Source: Bacteroidota bacterium
GTDB lineage: Bacteria; Bacteroidota; Bacteroidia; AKYH767-A; 2013-40CM-41-45
Direction: 5' to 3'
DNA: 64,000 bases
Assembly (NCBI GenBank): GCA_016708785.1
Contig: JADJFC010000003.1
Location: 186,001-250,000, forward strand
The notes under the pieces were generated by a model. It was not told where the DNA came from. It worked only from the letters and a program-made list of their open reading frames with translations, and made no database searches. The position numbers and the translations under genes are program-made. Below, piece after piece: positions 36,528-46,417 of the stretch; the first letter of the stretch is position 1, and every line of letters starts with the position of its first letter.

Positions 36528-36603
36528 TGCGGGTTTCAGGTTTGCAGGTTGCATGTTCTGTGTTTGTAGCGAACCTGAAACCTAAAACCTGCAACCTGTT
36601 AAC
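36528..36603. repeat. CAGGTT-type dyad repeat between rlmN and an amidohydrolase
   Basis: The stretch contains repeated CAGGTT units on one side (GGTTTCAGGTTTGCAGGTTG near 36532-36551) and AACCTG units on the other (GAACCTGAAACC; ACCTGCAACCTG near 36571-36598), so it can pair imperfectly. It lies in the divergent promoter gap. No defined function. Confidence 0.5.
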
Positions 36604-36643
36604 GCTATCCTTAAATTAGACCTTTGATTTGTACCTTTACCCC

Positions 36644-37825
36644 ATGACCCTCCACCAAGCCACCATCCTATTCCCCATCACCTCCCAGCCAATAAAAAAC
36701 GGAATAGTTGTGGTTGATGATTTAGGAGTGATAATTGAAATAATTGATCCCCTTACGTATGGAGAATTGCCATCGGGGATAATAAAACACGAGGGATTTC
36801 TATGTCCGGGGTTTGTAAATATGCATTGTCATCTGGAACTGTCGCACTTGAAAGGAAAGTTTGCAGAGAAGACTGGTTTAGTTGGCTTCATTGATCAAAT
36901 GCGATTAAGTCGCCATGGTGAAATGATACATGAATCGATTTCTGCTGCTGATCGCGAAATGACAGAAAACGGTATTGTTGCTGTTGGCGATATTTCCAAT
37001 ACGAATCATACTATCGAAATAAAAAAAGAGTCGTCGATCTATTACCACACGTTTGTGGAATTATTTGACATTGCTCCCGGTCGTGCAGAAAAAGTTTTTA
37101 AAGACGGACAATCGTTGCTAAAGCAATTTTCCGAATCCGGATTATCGTCATCACTTGTTCCACATGCACCGTACACTGTTTCGCCCGCTTTACTTTCATT
37201 GTTGTCAAAATCATATTTCAATTCTGCACAACTTTCAACAATTCATAATCAGGAAACAGAAGATGAGGACACGATGTTTCTTAGTCAAAGTGGCGACATC
37301 TACGATTTTCTGGTTGGTTTAAATCCGGCTGTGAAGGAACATGAACATGATAATAATTCTTCCCTTGAATATATCCTTGATCACTTACATCATTTTGAAA
37401 AACTTCTATTAGTACACAATACATTTACCAAAGAAGAACACATCAAAGAAGCACATGAATTTTCAGATGATCTATATTGGTGCTTTTGTCCAAATGCAAA
37501 TATGTACATCGAAAACCAATTGCCTGATGTAGAAATTTTCAGACGTAACAATTGTAAAATTACTATCGGAACAGATAGCTATGCAAGTAATCGAACATTG
37601 TCAATTGTCGATGAACTGAAAACAATTTCAGATCATTTTCCTGAAATTTCACTACATGAAATGTTGAACTGGGCATGCCTCAATGGCGCTGCGTTTTTAG
37701 GAAAGGAAGATGTACTTGGTTCATTCGAAAGAGGTAAACGTCCGGGGATTGTTTTGATCGAAAATGTTGACCTCCTTTCAGGCAAATTGCTGAATGAATC
37801 AACATCCAAACGAATAGACCTTTAA
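36644..37825 (+). CDS. Amidohydrolase-family deaminase
   Basis: 393 residues from ATG 36644 (ATG 36629 lies five codons upstream). Metal-dependent hydrolase of the TRZ/ATZ, S-adenosylhomocysteine-deaminase-like group. N-terminal metal motif NMHCHLELSHLKGKF (HxH), then HAPYTVSP, the HNQETEDEDTM motif and ITIGTDSYASNRTLSIVDEL with the catalytic Asp. In Bacteroidota such proteins are candidates for aminodeoxyfutalosine deaminase of the futalosine menaquinone pathway, but the substrate cannot be fixed from sequence; S-adenosylhomocysteine or methylthioadenosine remain possible. Confidence 0.8.
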   Translation: MTLHQATILFPITSQPIKNGIVVVDDLGVIIEIIDPLTYGELPSGIIKHEGFLCPGFVNMHCHLELSHLKGKFAEKTGLVGFIDQMRLSRHGEMIHESISAADREMTENGIVAVGDISNTNHTIEIKKESSIYYHTFVELFDIAPGRAEKVFKDGQSLLKQFSESGLSSSLVPHAPYTVSPALLSLLSKSYFNSAQLSTIHNQETEDEDTMFLSQSGDIYDFLVGLNPAVKEHEHDNNSSLEYILDHLHHFEKLLLVHNTFTKEEHIKEAHEFSDDLYWCFCPNANMYIENQLPDVEIFRRNNCKITIGTDSYASNRTLSIVDELKTISDHFPEISLHEMLNWACLNGAAFLGKEDVLGSFERGKRPGIVLIENVDLLSGKLLNESTSKRIDL

Positions 37826-38129
37826 TTGAGTCAAATTTGGCTTTTTGAAAAACGAAATTATTGCTAAATTCGCCTGAAACATCAGAATATTCGATGGTTT
37901 TATTCGTTCAAATTGCAAGGAAAAAGGGGTAGTTAAATCTGATAGTTGTCATTAAGGTCGGTTTTTAACGTTTTTTCTTCGAAAAGTTCTATATCTTAGT
38001 AACGTTTATTGTAATATTCGTGTATAAATAGTGAATATTTACAGTAGCTGCGCCGTATATTGACGGAAAGAAATTGATTTACACCCTTAGAGGTTTATAT
38101 TGATATAAATCTTTGGGTATTTATTGCTT
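37826..38129 (+). other. Intergenic leader without a gene
   Basis: About 300 bases between the amidohydrolase and the carboxypeptidase gene. I see no open frame with a credible start, only AT-rich sequence with a TATTGATATAAAT near 38098 that could be a regulatory dyad or part of the promoter for the downstream gene. No tRNA or known RNA motif was recognised. Confidence 0.4.
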
Positions 38130-39710
38130 ATGAAAAAATCACTGATCTTCATTTTTGCCATCATCCTGCACATTTCCTTTTCGGGATTTGCTGTGACAGG
38201 ACCTATTGAATGCTCAGAAAACGGCGATTCTATCGTTCCAATCGACTATTCAGGACTTTCAGGGCAATTCCGCCTTTTAGAGGATACTAATCTTGGCGTT
38301 AATGAATCCGAAGTAAAAGCCGGACTCCTCTATGATGTTGCCAATGGCAAGATCGTCTGGGAAAAAAATCTGAATACTATTTTTCCTATCGCTTCCCTCA
38401 CGAAAATGATGGGTGCGCTTTTGACCATAGAAGACATCAACGCAGGAAAATTTCATTGGGATGATACCGTAAAATGGACTCGTACCTATGTTGTCGGCCG
38501 TAGAAAACACCGCAGGACGGTCAGCTCGCCTGCAAGTTATTCGCTTCGTGATGTTTTTAAGGCTTCCATGATCGCTTCCAATAATGAATGTGCTGAACAA
38601 CTTGCTAAATACATTGGCAATGGGGATCTACCGGCAACTATTGACCGTATGAATCAACGGGCGCGTGAATTGGGAATGCTTTCTACTTATTACGGAAATC
38701 CAACCGGACTTCCTGCACCAAAGTGGGCATATGATAATTCATCGACTCCAACTGACCTCTTAAAGCTTACAATAGAAATGTTGAAGTATCCGGAGATCCT
38801 GGATATTGCCAAGATGGGTTATGCGACGATTGAAAATGGGAAGTCAACTTCTGTTATCAGAAATCATAATCGTTTGACGATTGATTTTTCCGGTGAAGTC
38901 GATGGATTAAAAACAGGATATACAAAACGTGCCGGATTTTGTCTGGTAGCTACTACTGCTAAATGTGATCATCGATTAGTCAGTATTGTTCTTGGTAGTC
39001 GTGGACCACAGATCAGAAATGAAGTGGTACGTGATATGATCAATAATTATTACACCTCTATCGGACTGGATCCTTTAGGTCCTTATTGTCCATCCCCTTT
39101 GCTTCCGAATCCGAATCTTGCAAAAAATAACCAACCTGTCGGCGATGGTCAGTACGTTACCGTTTCTGAGCGAGTGAAAAAAGTACACGTTGTAAAGAAT
39201 GGTGAAAATCTTTCATTGATCGCAGGGAAATATAAGTGTTCTACTGCTCAGTTGAAAAGCTGGAACAAGGGCAAAGTAAAAGGAACAACCGTTTACAAAG
39301 GACAAAAGTTATATGTCTATGCAAATGTGAACCGAAAAGTTTTCGTTGCAAAAGTTGATAATGGAACGGAAGAAGAAGACGACAAACCAATTGTCGCAGA
39401 TCAAACTGAATCAATTGCTGTTTCTGAAGTACAGGAACCGGATACAAATACTCAAGTTAAGCAGGAACAACCGGTAGTGGCTGCTAAGGTCAATAAGACA
39501 GTAAAACCGCAAACTCCAAAAACGGAGGCTAAGGCCGGAATTGCCAAATCAAAATACATCTATCACACGGTTGCTCCGGGTGATACTCTTTTCAATATTG
39601 CTCAACGTTATCAGGGAGTTAGTGTTGCTGAGTTGAAGACTCTCAACAATATCCAGAAGGTACGTTCGTTAAAGCCTGGTATGAAGTTAAAAGTTAAAGT
39701 TCAGGCCTGA
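38130..39710 (+). CDS. D-alanyl-D-alanine carboxypeptidase with C-terminal LysM domains
   Basis: 526 residues from ATG 38130 (the frame also opens at TTG 38124). Penicillin-binding protein of the DacA/S11 type. Signal peptide of about 22 residues, active-site SxxK in PIASLTKMMGAL, the SxN equivalent in ASNNECAEQL and the KTG in DGLKTGYTKRAG. It trims the pentapeptide of peptidoglycan. Two LysM domains follow, the first from about residue 348 (VHVVKNGENLSLIAGKYKC) and the second at the end (YHTVAPGDTLFNIAQRY), which tether the enzyme to wall glycan; a variable threonine/lysine-rich linker separates them. Confidence 0.92.
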   Translation: MKKSLIFIFAIILHISFSGFAVTGPIECSENGDSIVPIDYSGLSGQFRLLEDTNLGVNESEVKAGLLYDVANGKIVWEKNLNTIFPIASLTKMMGALLTIEDINAGKFHWDDTVKWTRTYVVGRRKHRRTVSSPASYSLRDVFKASMIASNNECAEQLAKYIGNGDLPATIDRMNQRARELGMLSTYYGNPTGLPAPKWAYDNSSTPTDLLKLTIEMLKYPEILDIAKMGYATIENGKSTSVIRNHNRLTIDFSGEVDGLKTGYTKRAGFCLVATTAKCDHRLVSIVLGSRGPQIRNEVVRDMINNYYTSIGLDPLGPYCPSPLLPNPNLAKNNQPVGDGQYVTVSERVKKVHVVKNGENLSLIAGKYKCSTAQLKSWNKGKVKGTTVYKGQKLYVYANVNRKVFVAKVDNGTEEEDDKPIVADQTESIAVSEVQEPDTNTQVKQEQPVVAAKVNKTVKPQTPKTEAKAGIAKSKYIYHTVAPGDTLFNIAQRYQGVSVAELKTLNNIQKVRSLKPGMKLKVKVQA

Positions 39711-39760
39711 TTTATCAGAAGAACTTTTTCTTAATTTTACCATCACTAATCTTACTATCA

Positions 39761-40327
39761 ATGAAAAAAGTAGTCTCCATGCTATGCTTGGTTATGGCAT
39801 CCGTTTTTGCTATTGCTCAGGACAAGTCTGCAACAATTACACCCTATAAAGTACCAGTAGATTCAATCACAAAAAAGATCACATACGAAGGTGTTGTCGA
39901 TGTAAAAGGAGTCGCTGACGGCGAATTGTACCAAAGAATCAATGCCTGGTTTATGGCTTATTATAAGAACCCAACAGAAGTGATTCGTGAAAATGATTCT
40001 ATAAATCACAAAATGATGGGAAAACCGCGCTTTCGATTATCAAATTTGCCTGATAAGAATGGCGTAAAGTCTGATGGTGGAGTAACACAGTATACAATTA
40101 CCGTTGCAGCTAAAGAAGGCCGGTTTAAATATGAGATCACGGAAGTGAATTGGAAACAATTGTCTGTTTATCCTGCTGAAAGATGGATGGATACAAAATC
40201 GACTTCGTATGCGCCGGTTTATAATGAGTATTTACAGCAATTAGACAAAACAGCGCTGGAAGTCATTGCATCATTAAAGAAAGCGGTCACAGAAGCAAAA
40301 GCTGTAAAAAATAAAGACAACTGGTAA
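39761..40327 (+). CDS. Exported DUF4468 protein
   Basis: 188 residues with a signal peptide ending at IAQD (about residue 19). The rest fits DUF4468 (TBP-like fold): KVPVDSITKKITYEGVVDVKG, the helix GELYQRINAWFMAYY, VIRENDSINHKMMGKPRFRL, and YTITVAAKEGRFKYEITEVNWK. Such proteins are exported or surface proteins of Bacteroidota with unknown function. Ends 15 bases before the converging ispD gene. Confidence 0.82.
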   Translation: MKKVVSMLCLVMASVFAIAQDKSATITPYKVPVDSITKKITYEGVVDVKGVADGELYQRINAWFMAYYKNPTEVIRENDSINHKMMGKPRFRLSNLPDKNGVKSDGGVTQYTITVAAKEGRFKYEITEVNWKQLSVYPAERWMDTKSTSYAPVYNEYLQQLDKTALEVIASLKKAVTEAKAVKNKDNW

Positions 40328-40342
40328 TGTAATGAGCGGAGT

Positions 40343-41016
40343 CTAAGCGATCTCTGCATCCATCAGTGCTTCTGCAATGATTAGATCTGCTGCTACAGTG
40401 ATCTTGATATTCGATTTTTCTCCTTCCACTAAATGAATCGTATTGCCGGCTCTTTCAAAGACAGTTGCATCGTCTGTGCTTTCATTGTTCTCGCCTTCAT
40501 AAGCTGAATTCAATAAGTCAAGGTGGAAGCATTGTGGTGTTTGAATCGCTCTTAACAAATTTCTGTCTACGACCTCATTACTGCCATTCTCAAACTTTCT
40601 TATTGTATCCACAACCGGAACAGCCGGAATTACGTTCGTGTGATCCTTGAGCTCTTGCATACATCGTTTGATCAGATTAGTGCTGACAAGTGGTCTAACT
40701 CCGTCATGAATTGCAATATGCCCCTCGATTTCACGAATCTCCTTCAAACCATTTTTTACGGATTCAGATCTGGAATTTCCGCCGGCAACTATTTTGTGAG
40801 GTACAATGAAAGTATGTTCCGCTATTAGCTTTTCCCATTGTTGTATTTCATTTTTGGTAGAACGACAATAATTAAATCAAAGGCCTTTGCAGAGTTGAAA
40901 CGTTCAATCGTATTCATCAAGACAGGTTTACCTTTCAACAATAAAAATTGTTTTGGGACCGTTGTCCCCATTCGCAATCCTGATCCGCCGGCTACAATCA
41001 AAGCAATTTTATTCAT
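40343..41016 (-). pseudogene. ispD: 2-C-methyl-D-erythritol 4-phosphate cytidylyltransferase, frameshifted
   Basis: IspD makes CDP-methylerythritol in the non-mevalonate isoprenoid pathway. Codons from ATG 41016 give ALIVAGGSGLRMGTTVPKQF, the CTP-binding start of the family. The frame then runs out at 40825; the rest of the enzyme (IVAGGNSRSESVKNGL, IAIHDGVRPLVS, IQTPQCFHLDLL, STDDATVFERAG, NIKITVAADLIIAEALM) lies in another frame down to 40343. One added A in the five-A run complementary to 40851-40855 changes LPKMKY to LPKNEIQQWEKL and joins both halves into a normal ~224-residue protein. Error or mutation; see findings. Confidence 0.85.
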
Positions 41017-42021
41017 AGTTGTAAATATCCGAAGAAATAAGGACTCTTCCTTACTTTTGGTGAAAAGTAAATTCATGTGGTCAGAATAAAATAGTTTGAT
41101 ATGAATACGAAGGATCAAAAGGAAAAAAACCGCTATTGAAATTAATCCGCCATACAACAGTGCAATATAAATATTCGATTTTGGAGCCGGCATAGCCGAC
41201 TGGACTACAGTTATCGTATTGTAATTCTTTTGATTTAATGCCTGTAGCGACAAGTTATATAATTTCTGTGAATTCATCAGATCATGAGTGGAATTTGAAA
41301 GTTCATTGATCAGAATTCCCAATCGTTGCTCAAGCTCAAGCATTGAAATGGAACTTGTCGTAGATCGATTGGCCAATGTCGTCAATTTATGCATCTCAGA
41401 AAGCAATGAGTCTATACTCCGGCTCTTCGCTGTGTTGTCTTTTTTGATTTCAATAAGGAAAGCTTCTGAGATCTTTAATTTTCGTTCAATATTCTTCGCG
41501 TAATAATCGCGATTGAGCTCGTCAAGATATTTCATTATCTCATTGACCATGTCTGCCGCCAGATAACGATGTTCGTCATTAACAGTGACAAGAATAGTGT
41601 TGTATGTATTTTTCTTTACAGAAATATTCTTCTTTAATATATTTCCTGTTTGCTGTAAATAAAATTCTTTGGTTGAATCTACTCCATAATGCTTAGTAAG
41701 GTCAAATTTTTTGATCAAATGATCCTGAACGGAAGTCGAAATCACTTGCTGAAAAATTCGGTTAAAATTATCGCTTGGCGTAAGATTGTCAACAATCTTC
41801 AGATCAACATTTGCAGAACTCAATACATTCATGTCGTTCACAAAAAACGAACCGGTAGAAGAGTATCCAAGAATATACAGCTTGATAAAAATTGAAGAAG
41901 CCACGCCAATTGCTATACAAAAAGAAAGATATTTCAACTTCCTTTTTGCAAGATATTCGACCAAAATTAATGTGTCGTTATCTATTTTTCTTGAATATGT
42001 GTTTGTCGGTGTTTTAGACAT
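40825..42021 (-). CDS. Wzz/polysaccharide chain-length determinant-like protein, reading into ispD
   Basis: The first ~335 residues are a Wzz-like inner-membrane protein: one helix near the N-terminus (KYLSFCIAIGVASSIFIKLYI), a long periplasmic part with coiled-coil helices (YYAKNIERKLKISEAFLIEI; ELEQRLGILINELSN), the loop VVQSAMPAPKSNI and the second helix ALLYGGLISIAVFFLLILRI. It probably sets chain length with the downstream O-antigen ligase. The frame has no stop before the IspD start and continues 63 residues into ispD; a natural Wzz should end near 41017-41040. The fused end may reflect another indel (an alternative frame ends SSDIYNYE just at the ispD ATG). Confidence 0.78.
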   Translation of the reverse strand: MSKTPTNTYSRKIDNDTLILVEYLAKRKLKYLSFCIAIGVASSIFIKLYILGYSSTGSFFVNDMNVLSSANVDLKIVDNLTPSDNFNRIFQQVISTSVQDHLIKKFDLTKHYGVDSTKEFYLQQTGNILKKNISVKKNTYNTILVTVNDEHRYLAADMVNEIMKYLDELNRDYYAKNIERKLKISEAFLIEIKKDNTAKSRSIDSLLSEMHKLTTLANRSTTSSISMLELEQRLGILINELSNSTHDLMNSQKLYNLSLQALNQKNYNTITVVQSAMPAPKSNIYIALLYGGLISIAVFFLLILRIHIKLFYSDHMNLLFTKSKEESLFLRIFTTMNKIALIVAGGSGLRMGTTVPKQFLLLKGKPVLMNTIERFNSAKAFDLIIVVLPKMKYNNGKS

Positions 42022-42112
42022 AAAATCGAGATGTCGTAATGTTAAGAAAATTTATTCTAACTTTTCAAAAGATTTTGTAAACTGCACTGTAATACTGTAA
42101 GCATACCAAAAT

Positions 42113-44140
42113 ATGTGGCGAATAAATAAATCGAGTAGAAGTGGATTTGTCCTTTTGGTATTTCTTTTTGCCGCATTACCGATTTTAAATGTACATTCTG
42201 CAATTGATCCGGACCTTAGTCCCAGGGTAATTGCTGTATCCGCTTTTTGCGCAATTGGTTTTTTGATCTTTAGCAGGAATCCAATCGAAATTCCTGCCAC
42301 TTACAGAAATATAGGAATTGTGTCAATCGGTATCGTTTTAGTTACTCTGTTTGCTTTATTGTCTTCTATCAATCCCGGTGATGCTTTGGCAGAGTGGCTT
42401 CGGATTTTCGTGATCTATTCTTTCGCCTTTATTTCATTGGTCATTTTACGAAAGAGTAAACCGGAACTCTATACCATTCTGCGATTTGTTTCAGTTGGAA
42501 TTCTTATCTTCTCCGGTTTTGCAATCGTGCAGACAATGCCAATCATTGAATATCTTTTTAACGACAAAAAGATCAGCATTTCATCTGAACTTGCTTCCAC
42601 ACTTTCCAATAAAAATTTCTTTTCTGAAGTGTTGGTATTGCTATTGCCTGCGTCTTTCTTTGCTTTGTTGAGCGACGAAAAGCGTTTTAAAGCACTTCAT
42701 CTTATTGCTTTTATTCTCGCATCATTCTATATTCTTATTCTTGCATCTTTGAGTTGTTGGTTGGCAGTTGCTGTAGCTCTTTTTGTTGTCGGACTTGCCT
42801 TTCTTTTTGGCCGTTCGACAAAAGTAGCCGCCGGTAAGAAAAATTCTTTTGCGGGAATCGCCCTCGTAGTTGGGGTGATCGCTTTGGGTACTGTCATCTT
42901 TCTTAAATTTCCCGTTGGACAAAATTTGAAATTTAAAGCAGAAATGATGTCCAAGTACCTTTCCGATCCAACTTTACTTGATCAGAATGTGAAAACCAAC
43001 AACAACAGTGTTTTTGACAGAATACTAATGATCCGAAATAGTTTGAAGATGATCGCTGACCATCCTTTGACCGGAGCAGGACTCAACAATTGGAAATTGC
43101 TTTATCCCTCCTATGGAATTGGCGGAACAGAAGTAATTAATAGCGGAGCCATGAATTTTGAACATCCGCATAACGACTATCTGCTTGTCTTCAGTGAACA
43201 GGGAATAATCGGATTGATCTTATACCTGCTATTTTTCATTTTTGTTTTTAGTGTCTGGATAACTAAATGGAAAAGTTCAGGAAGTAATGAACGGTCATTT
43301 CTTTTAGTGATTTTGTTTTCTGTAGTAGCATTTCTAGTGATCTCACTATTTAGCTATCCGCGTTCAAGAATTTACACTCCTGTTTTATTGATGTTCATTA
43401 TTTCGCTTTTATTCAGAAAGGAAAATGAAAACGAAAAAACATTTTCGATTCAGCCGTTGGTAGCAATCATTGCAGGTGTAATTTGTTTGTCATGCGTTAT
43501 CGTAACATCTATTCGTCTGAACAGTGAAGTCCATGCAAAAAAATTGATCATAGCAAAAATGAAACGAAATTTTGCAAGAGTCATCCGAGAATCAGAAAAA
43601 ATCGATCCGTTCTGGTATCCAATTGAAGTTAACAGCACTTCTATTGATTGGTACAGAGGGATGGCCTTGTTTTATTCCGGACAGATTCTTCCTGCTCTGA
43701 AAGAATATCAAAAGGCAGTTCTTAAAACACCCTATCATATCAGAACATTAAATGATTTGGCTACTGCATACGAACAGAGTGGGCAACCGGATAGCGCCAT
43801 TGTATATTATAAAAGAGCATTATCTATCAGTCCGGAACTAACAGATGCACGACTGAATCTGAGTGCAACATATTTCAATCAAAATAAGATCGACTCTGCA
43901 TATCAGACGATTAATTATTTATCCGGAACCAACGTGAATTTAAACTACCGGGAAAATTATCATAAGTTCATGGGTGTGATCTTAAGTGCTAAAATACTTG
44001 ACAGTTTAAATGCCTCGAAGGACACCATGCTTATCAATAAAATGAGTACTTTCGTAAATGATATGCCACGAATGAAAAAATACATTCGCGATTATTCCGG
44101 AAAAACAATCTGGCCCGACGTTTTTAAAGATGTCAATTAG
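42113..44140 (+). CDS. O-antigen ligase/polymerase (Wzy_C) family protein with C-terminal TPR
   Basis: 675 residues. The N-terminal 440 residues contain 11-12 membrane helices. The Wzy_C/O-antigen ligase signature follows the large periplasmic loop: GAGLNNWKLLYP then HPHNDYLLVFSEQGIIGLILYLLFF. The C-terminal soluble part has TPR units (YRGMALFYSGQILPALKEYQKAVLK; YHIRTLNDLATAYEQSGQPDSAIVYYKRALSISPEL). It may ligate or polymerise surface polysaccharide in the inner membrane. Divergent from the Wzz-like gene, 91 bases apart, which supports a shared role. Confidence 0.85.
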   Translation: MWRINKSSRSGFVLLVFLFAALPILNVHSAIDPDLSPRVIAVSAFCAIGFLIFSRNPIEIPATYRNIGIVSIGIVLVTLFALLSSINPGDALAEWLRIFVIYSFAFISLVILRKSKPELYTILRFVSVGILIFSGFAIVQTMPIIEYLFNDKKISISSELASTLSNKNFFSEVLVLLLPASFFALLSDEKRFKALHLIAFILASFYILILASLSCWLAVAVALFVVGLAFLFGRSTKVAAGKKNSFAGIALVVGVIALGTVIFLKFPVGQNLKFKAEMMSKYLSDPTLLDQNVKTNNNSVFDRILMIRNSLKMIADHPLTGAGLNNWKLLYPSYGIGGTEVINSGAMNFEHPHNDYLLVFSEQGIIGLILYLLFFIFVFSVWITKWKSSGSNERSFLLVILFSVVAFLVISLFSYPRSRIYTPVLLMFIISLLFRKENENEKTFSIQPLVAIIAGVICLSCVIVTSIRLNSEVHAKKLIIAKMKRNFARVIRESEKIDPFWYPIEVNSTSIDWYRGMALFYSGQILPALKEYQKAVLKTPYHIRTLNDLATAYEQSGQPDSAIVYYKRALSISPELTDARLNLSATYFNQNKIDSAYQTINYLSGTNVNLNYRENYHKFMGVILSAKILDSLNASKDTMLINKMSTFVNDMPRMKKYIRDYSGKTIWPDVFKDVN

Positions 44141-44167
44141 GGCCTGGTATCTTTGAAAAAACAAATC

Positions 44168-45815
44168 ATGTCATTTATAAAGCGCGCATTGTTGGTCGAT
44201 TACCGGACCAAATCAATTTATCCGGCGGAAATTACTGTTAAGGATAAAATCATTACTTCGATAAAAAAATTATCTGTCGATGCACAGATTGACAAAGGTT
44301 ATATTCTACCGGGTTTTGTCGATTCACATATTCATATTGAAAGTTCAATGCTTGTTCCTAGTGAATTCGCAAGATTGGCTGTTGTACATGGAACTATTGC
44401 CACCATAAGTGATCCGCATGAGATCGCAAATGTTTGTGGTATCGACGGTGTTCATTTCATGATTGAAAACGGAAAAACTGTTCCTTTCAAATTTAACTTC
44501 GGTGCGCCAAGTTGTGTTCCTGCTACGACTTTTGAAACAGCGGGGCGGCATGAGATGCCGATCAGGTTGAGACACTCTTAAAATCAGATGATATCCTTTA
44601 TCTCAGCGAGATGATGAATTTTCCCGGTGTGCTTTTCAAAGATGAACAGGTAATGTTGAAAATAAAGGCAGCTCACAAATTAGGGAAACCTGTAGATGGA
44701 CATGCGCCTGGACTTAGAGGAGACCAGGCCAGACAGTATATTGAAGCCGGAATATCGACCGACCACGAATGTTTTACAGCGGAGGAAGCACTGGATAAAT
44801 TAAAATACGGAATGAAAATTCTGATCAGAGAGGGTAGTGCTGCGAAGAATTTTGAAGCATTGATCGGACTGGTCAATGAACACCATGATAATATGATGTT
44901 TTGTAGTGACGATAAACACCCTGACAGCTTAGTGCAAGGCCATATCAATCAACTTTGCGCAAGAGCTGCAAAAAGGGAATCGATATTTATAAGATCATTC
45001 AGGTTGCTACAATAAATCCTGTTGAGCATTATAAAATAAAAATGGGCTTACTGCGTGAAGGTGATCCGGCCGATTTTATTGTTGTGAATGATCTGGAGAA
45101 TTACGAGGTACTACAAACTTACATAGAAGGACAACTTGTTGCGGAGAACGGTAAGACATTCATCGAAAGAAAGAAATGTGTTCCTATCAATCAATTCAAT
45201 TGTAAATTGAAAAAACCGGAGGATTTTAAAATAGAAACCTATGGACGAGATACATTACCGGTTATCGAAGCCCTCGATGGACAATTGATTACCAATAAAC
45301 TTGATCTAAAAATTCCGGTAATTGATAATTGTTTCGAAAGTGACACGAAGAATGACATTCTCAAAATGGTAGTTGTCAATCGTTATCAGAATGCTCCGGT
45401 AGCGAAAGCTTTCATCCGAAATTTTGGATTAAAGTCAGGAGCGCTTGCGTCTTCTGTGGCACATGACAGTCATAACATTGTTGCAGTTGGTTGTGATGAC
45501 GAAAGTTTGTGCCGAGCAGTTAATCTGATCGTAGCAAATGAAGGCGGAGTAAGCTGTGTAAATAATGGTGAAGAGAAAGTTGTTGCATTGCCCGTAGCCG
45601 GATTAATGAGTGCAGACGATGGCTTTAAAGTAGCTGAAGAGTATACTGCAATTGATGCAATGGCTAAAAGTGCCGGCTCAACTCTTGGTGCTCCATTTAT
45701 GACACTTTCATTTATGGCATTACTGGTCATTCCGCATTTGAAATTAAGTGATAAAGGTTTGTTTGATGGCACTAACTTCAAATTGCTTTTTACTCCTGAT
45801 ATGAAGCTGCTTTAA
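44168..45815 (+). pseudogene. ade: Adenine deaminase, broken by two frame breaks
   Basis: Adenine deaminase converts adenine to hypoxanthine in purine salvage. All family parts are present in three frames: SHIHIESSMLVPSEFARLAVVHG and TISDPHEIANVCG (first piece, to about 44545); MMNFPGVLFKDEQV, DGHAPGLRG, GISTDHECFTAEEALDKL, GMKILIREGS and CSDDKHPDSL (second); and the remainder from GIDIYKIIQVATINP to the end (third). Break 1 lies at 44540-44575 after ETAG; break 2 at the five-A run 44969-44973 (CTGCAAAAAGGG), where one more A gives AAKKGIDIYKII. Start ATG 44168 is preferred to TTG 44153. Confidence 0.88.
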
Positions 45816-45818
45816 TTG

Positions 45819-46370
45819 CTATCTCTTGGGAACAAATCGTTCTGAAATCATTTGATGCGTTGTCGGGTCTTTACCTATCATTTCAATGTACTCTATGGTC
45901 GGAAACCAAAAGGTACCACCATTTAACATGATAAAAACTTTTTTTAATTCGGCTAATTTTCCATTTATATTGGTAAAAGCTGCATATTTTTTAGGGGTAC
46001 TTGTCGGAAGCAGATAGAAATTCTTTTTGTCGTATGAAACAAATTGCAAAACATAGGCATTTTTCTGGCTGTTATAGGGACGAGAAACCAGCCCGTATGC
46101 ATATTTTTGTTGAATATATGAGAGCTCCTCTTTCGCACTGTCAACCGCATATCTGATCCAGTAAATATTTATCGGGTTTTTTGGATTCGGCGTACCATCA
46201 GGCATTCGATTGAGATCATAAACTATTGCATTTGTATTTTTACTCCGTTGGACATAAAATAATGAATTCTCATTTGTTGGTGGAACAGGGTACAAATGCG
46301 GCTTAAAATCTTCAGCAAACTCTGTTCCCGTAATCGACATTAAAATAAGAAGACTATATATTTTTAGCAT
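45819..46370 (-). CDS. Exported DUF4833 protein
   Basis: 183 residues with a signal peptide of about 18 residues. The DUF4833 pattern is clear: NSLFYVQRSKNTNAIVYDLNRMPDGTPNPKNPINIYWIRYA, then ELSYIQQKYAYGL and the strand pairs ending in PTIEYIEMIGKD. The family occurs in exported Bacteroidota proteins; function is unknown. It converges on ade with three bases between stops, so transcription termination in this junction must occur inside a gene. Confidence 0.8.
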   Translation of the reverse strand: MLKIYSLLILMSITGTEFAEDFKPHLYPVPPTNENSLFYVQRSKNTNAIVYDLNRMPDGTPNPKNPINIYWIRYAVDSAKEELSYIQQKYAYGLVSRPYNSQKNAYVLQFVSYDKKNFYLLPTSTPKKYAAFTNINGKLAELKKVFIMLNGGTFWFPTIEYIEMIGKDPTTHQMISERFVPKR

Positions 46371-46417
46371 ATAAATTCAATGAGAATGGCGCCAAAGGTA
46401 ATGTGAAAATTGTCATT

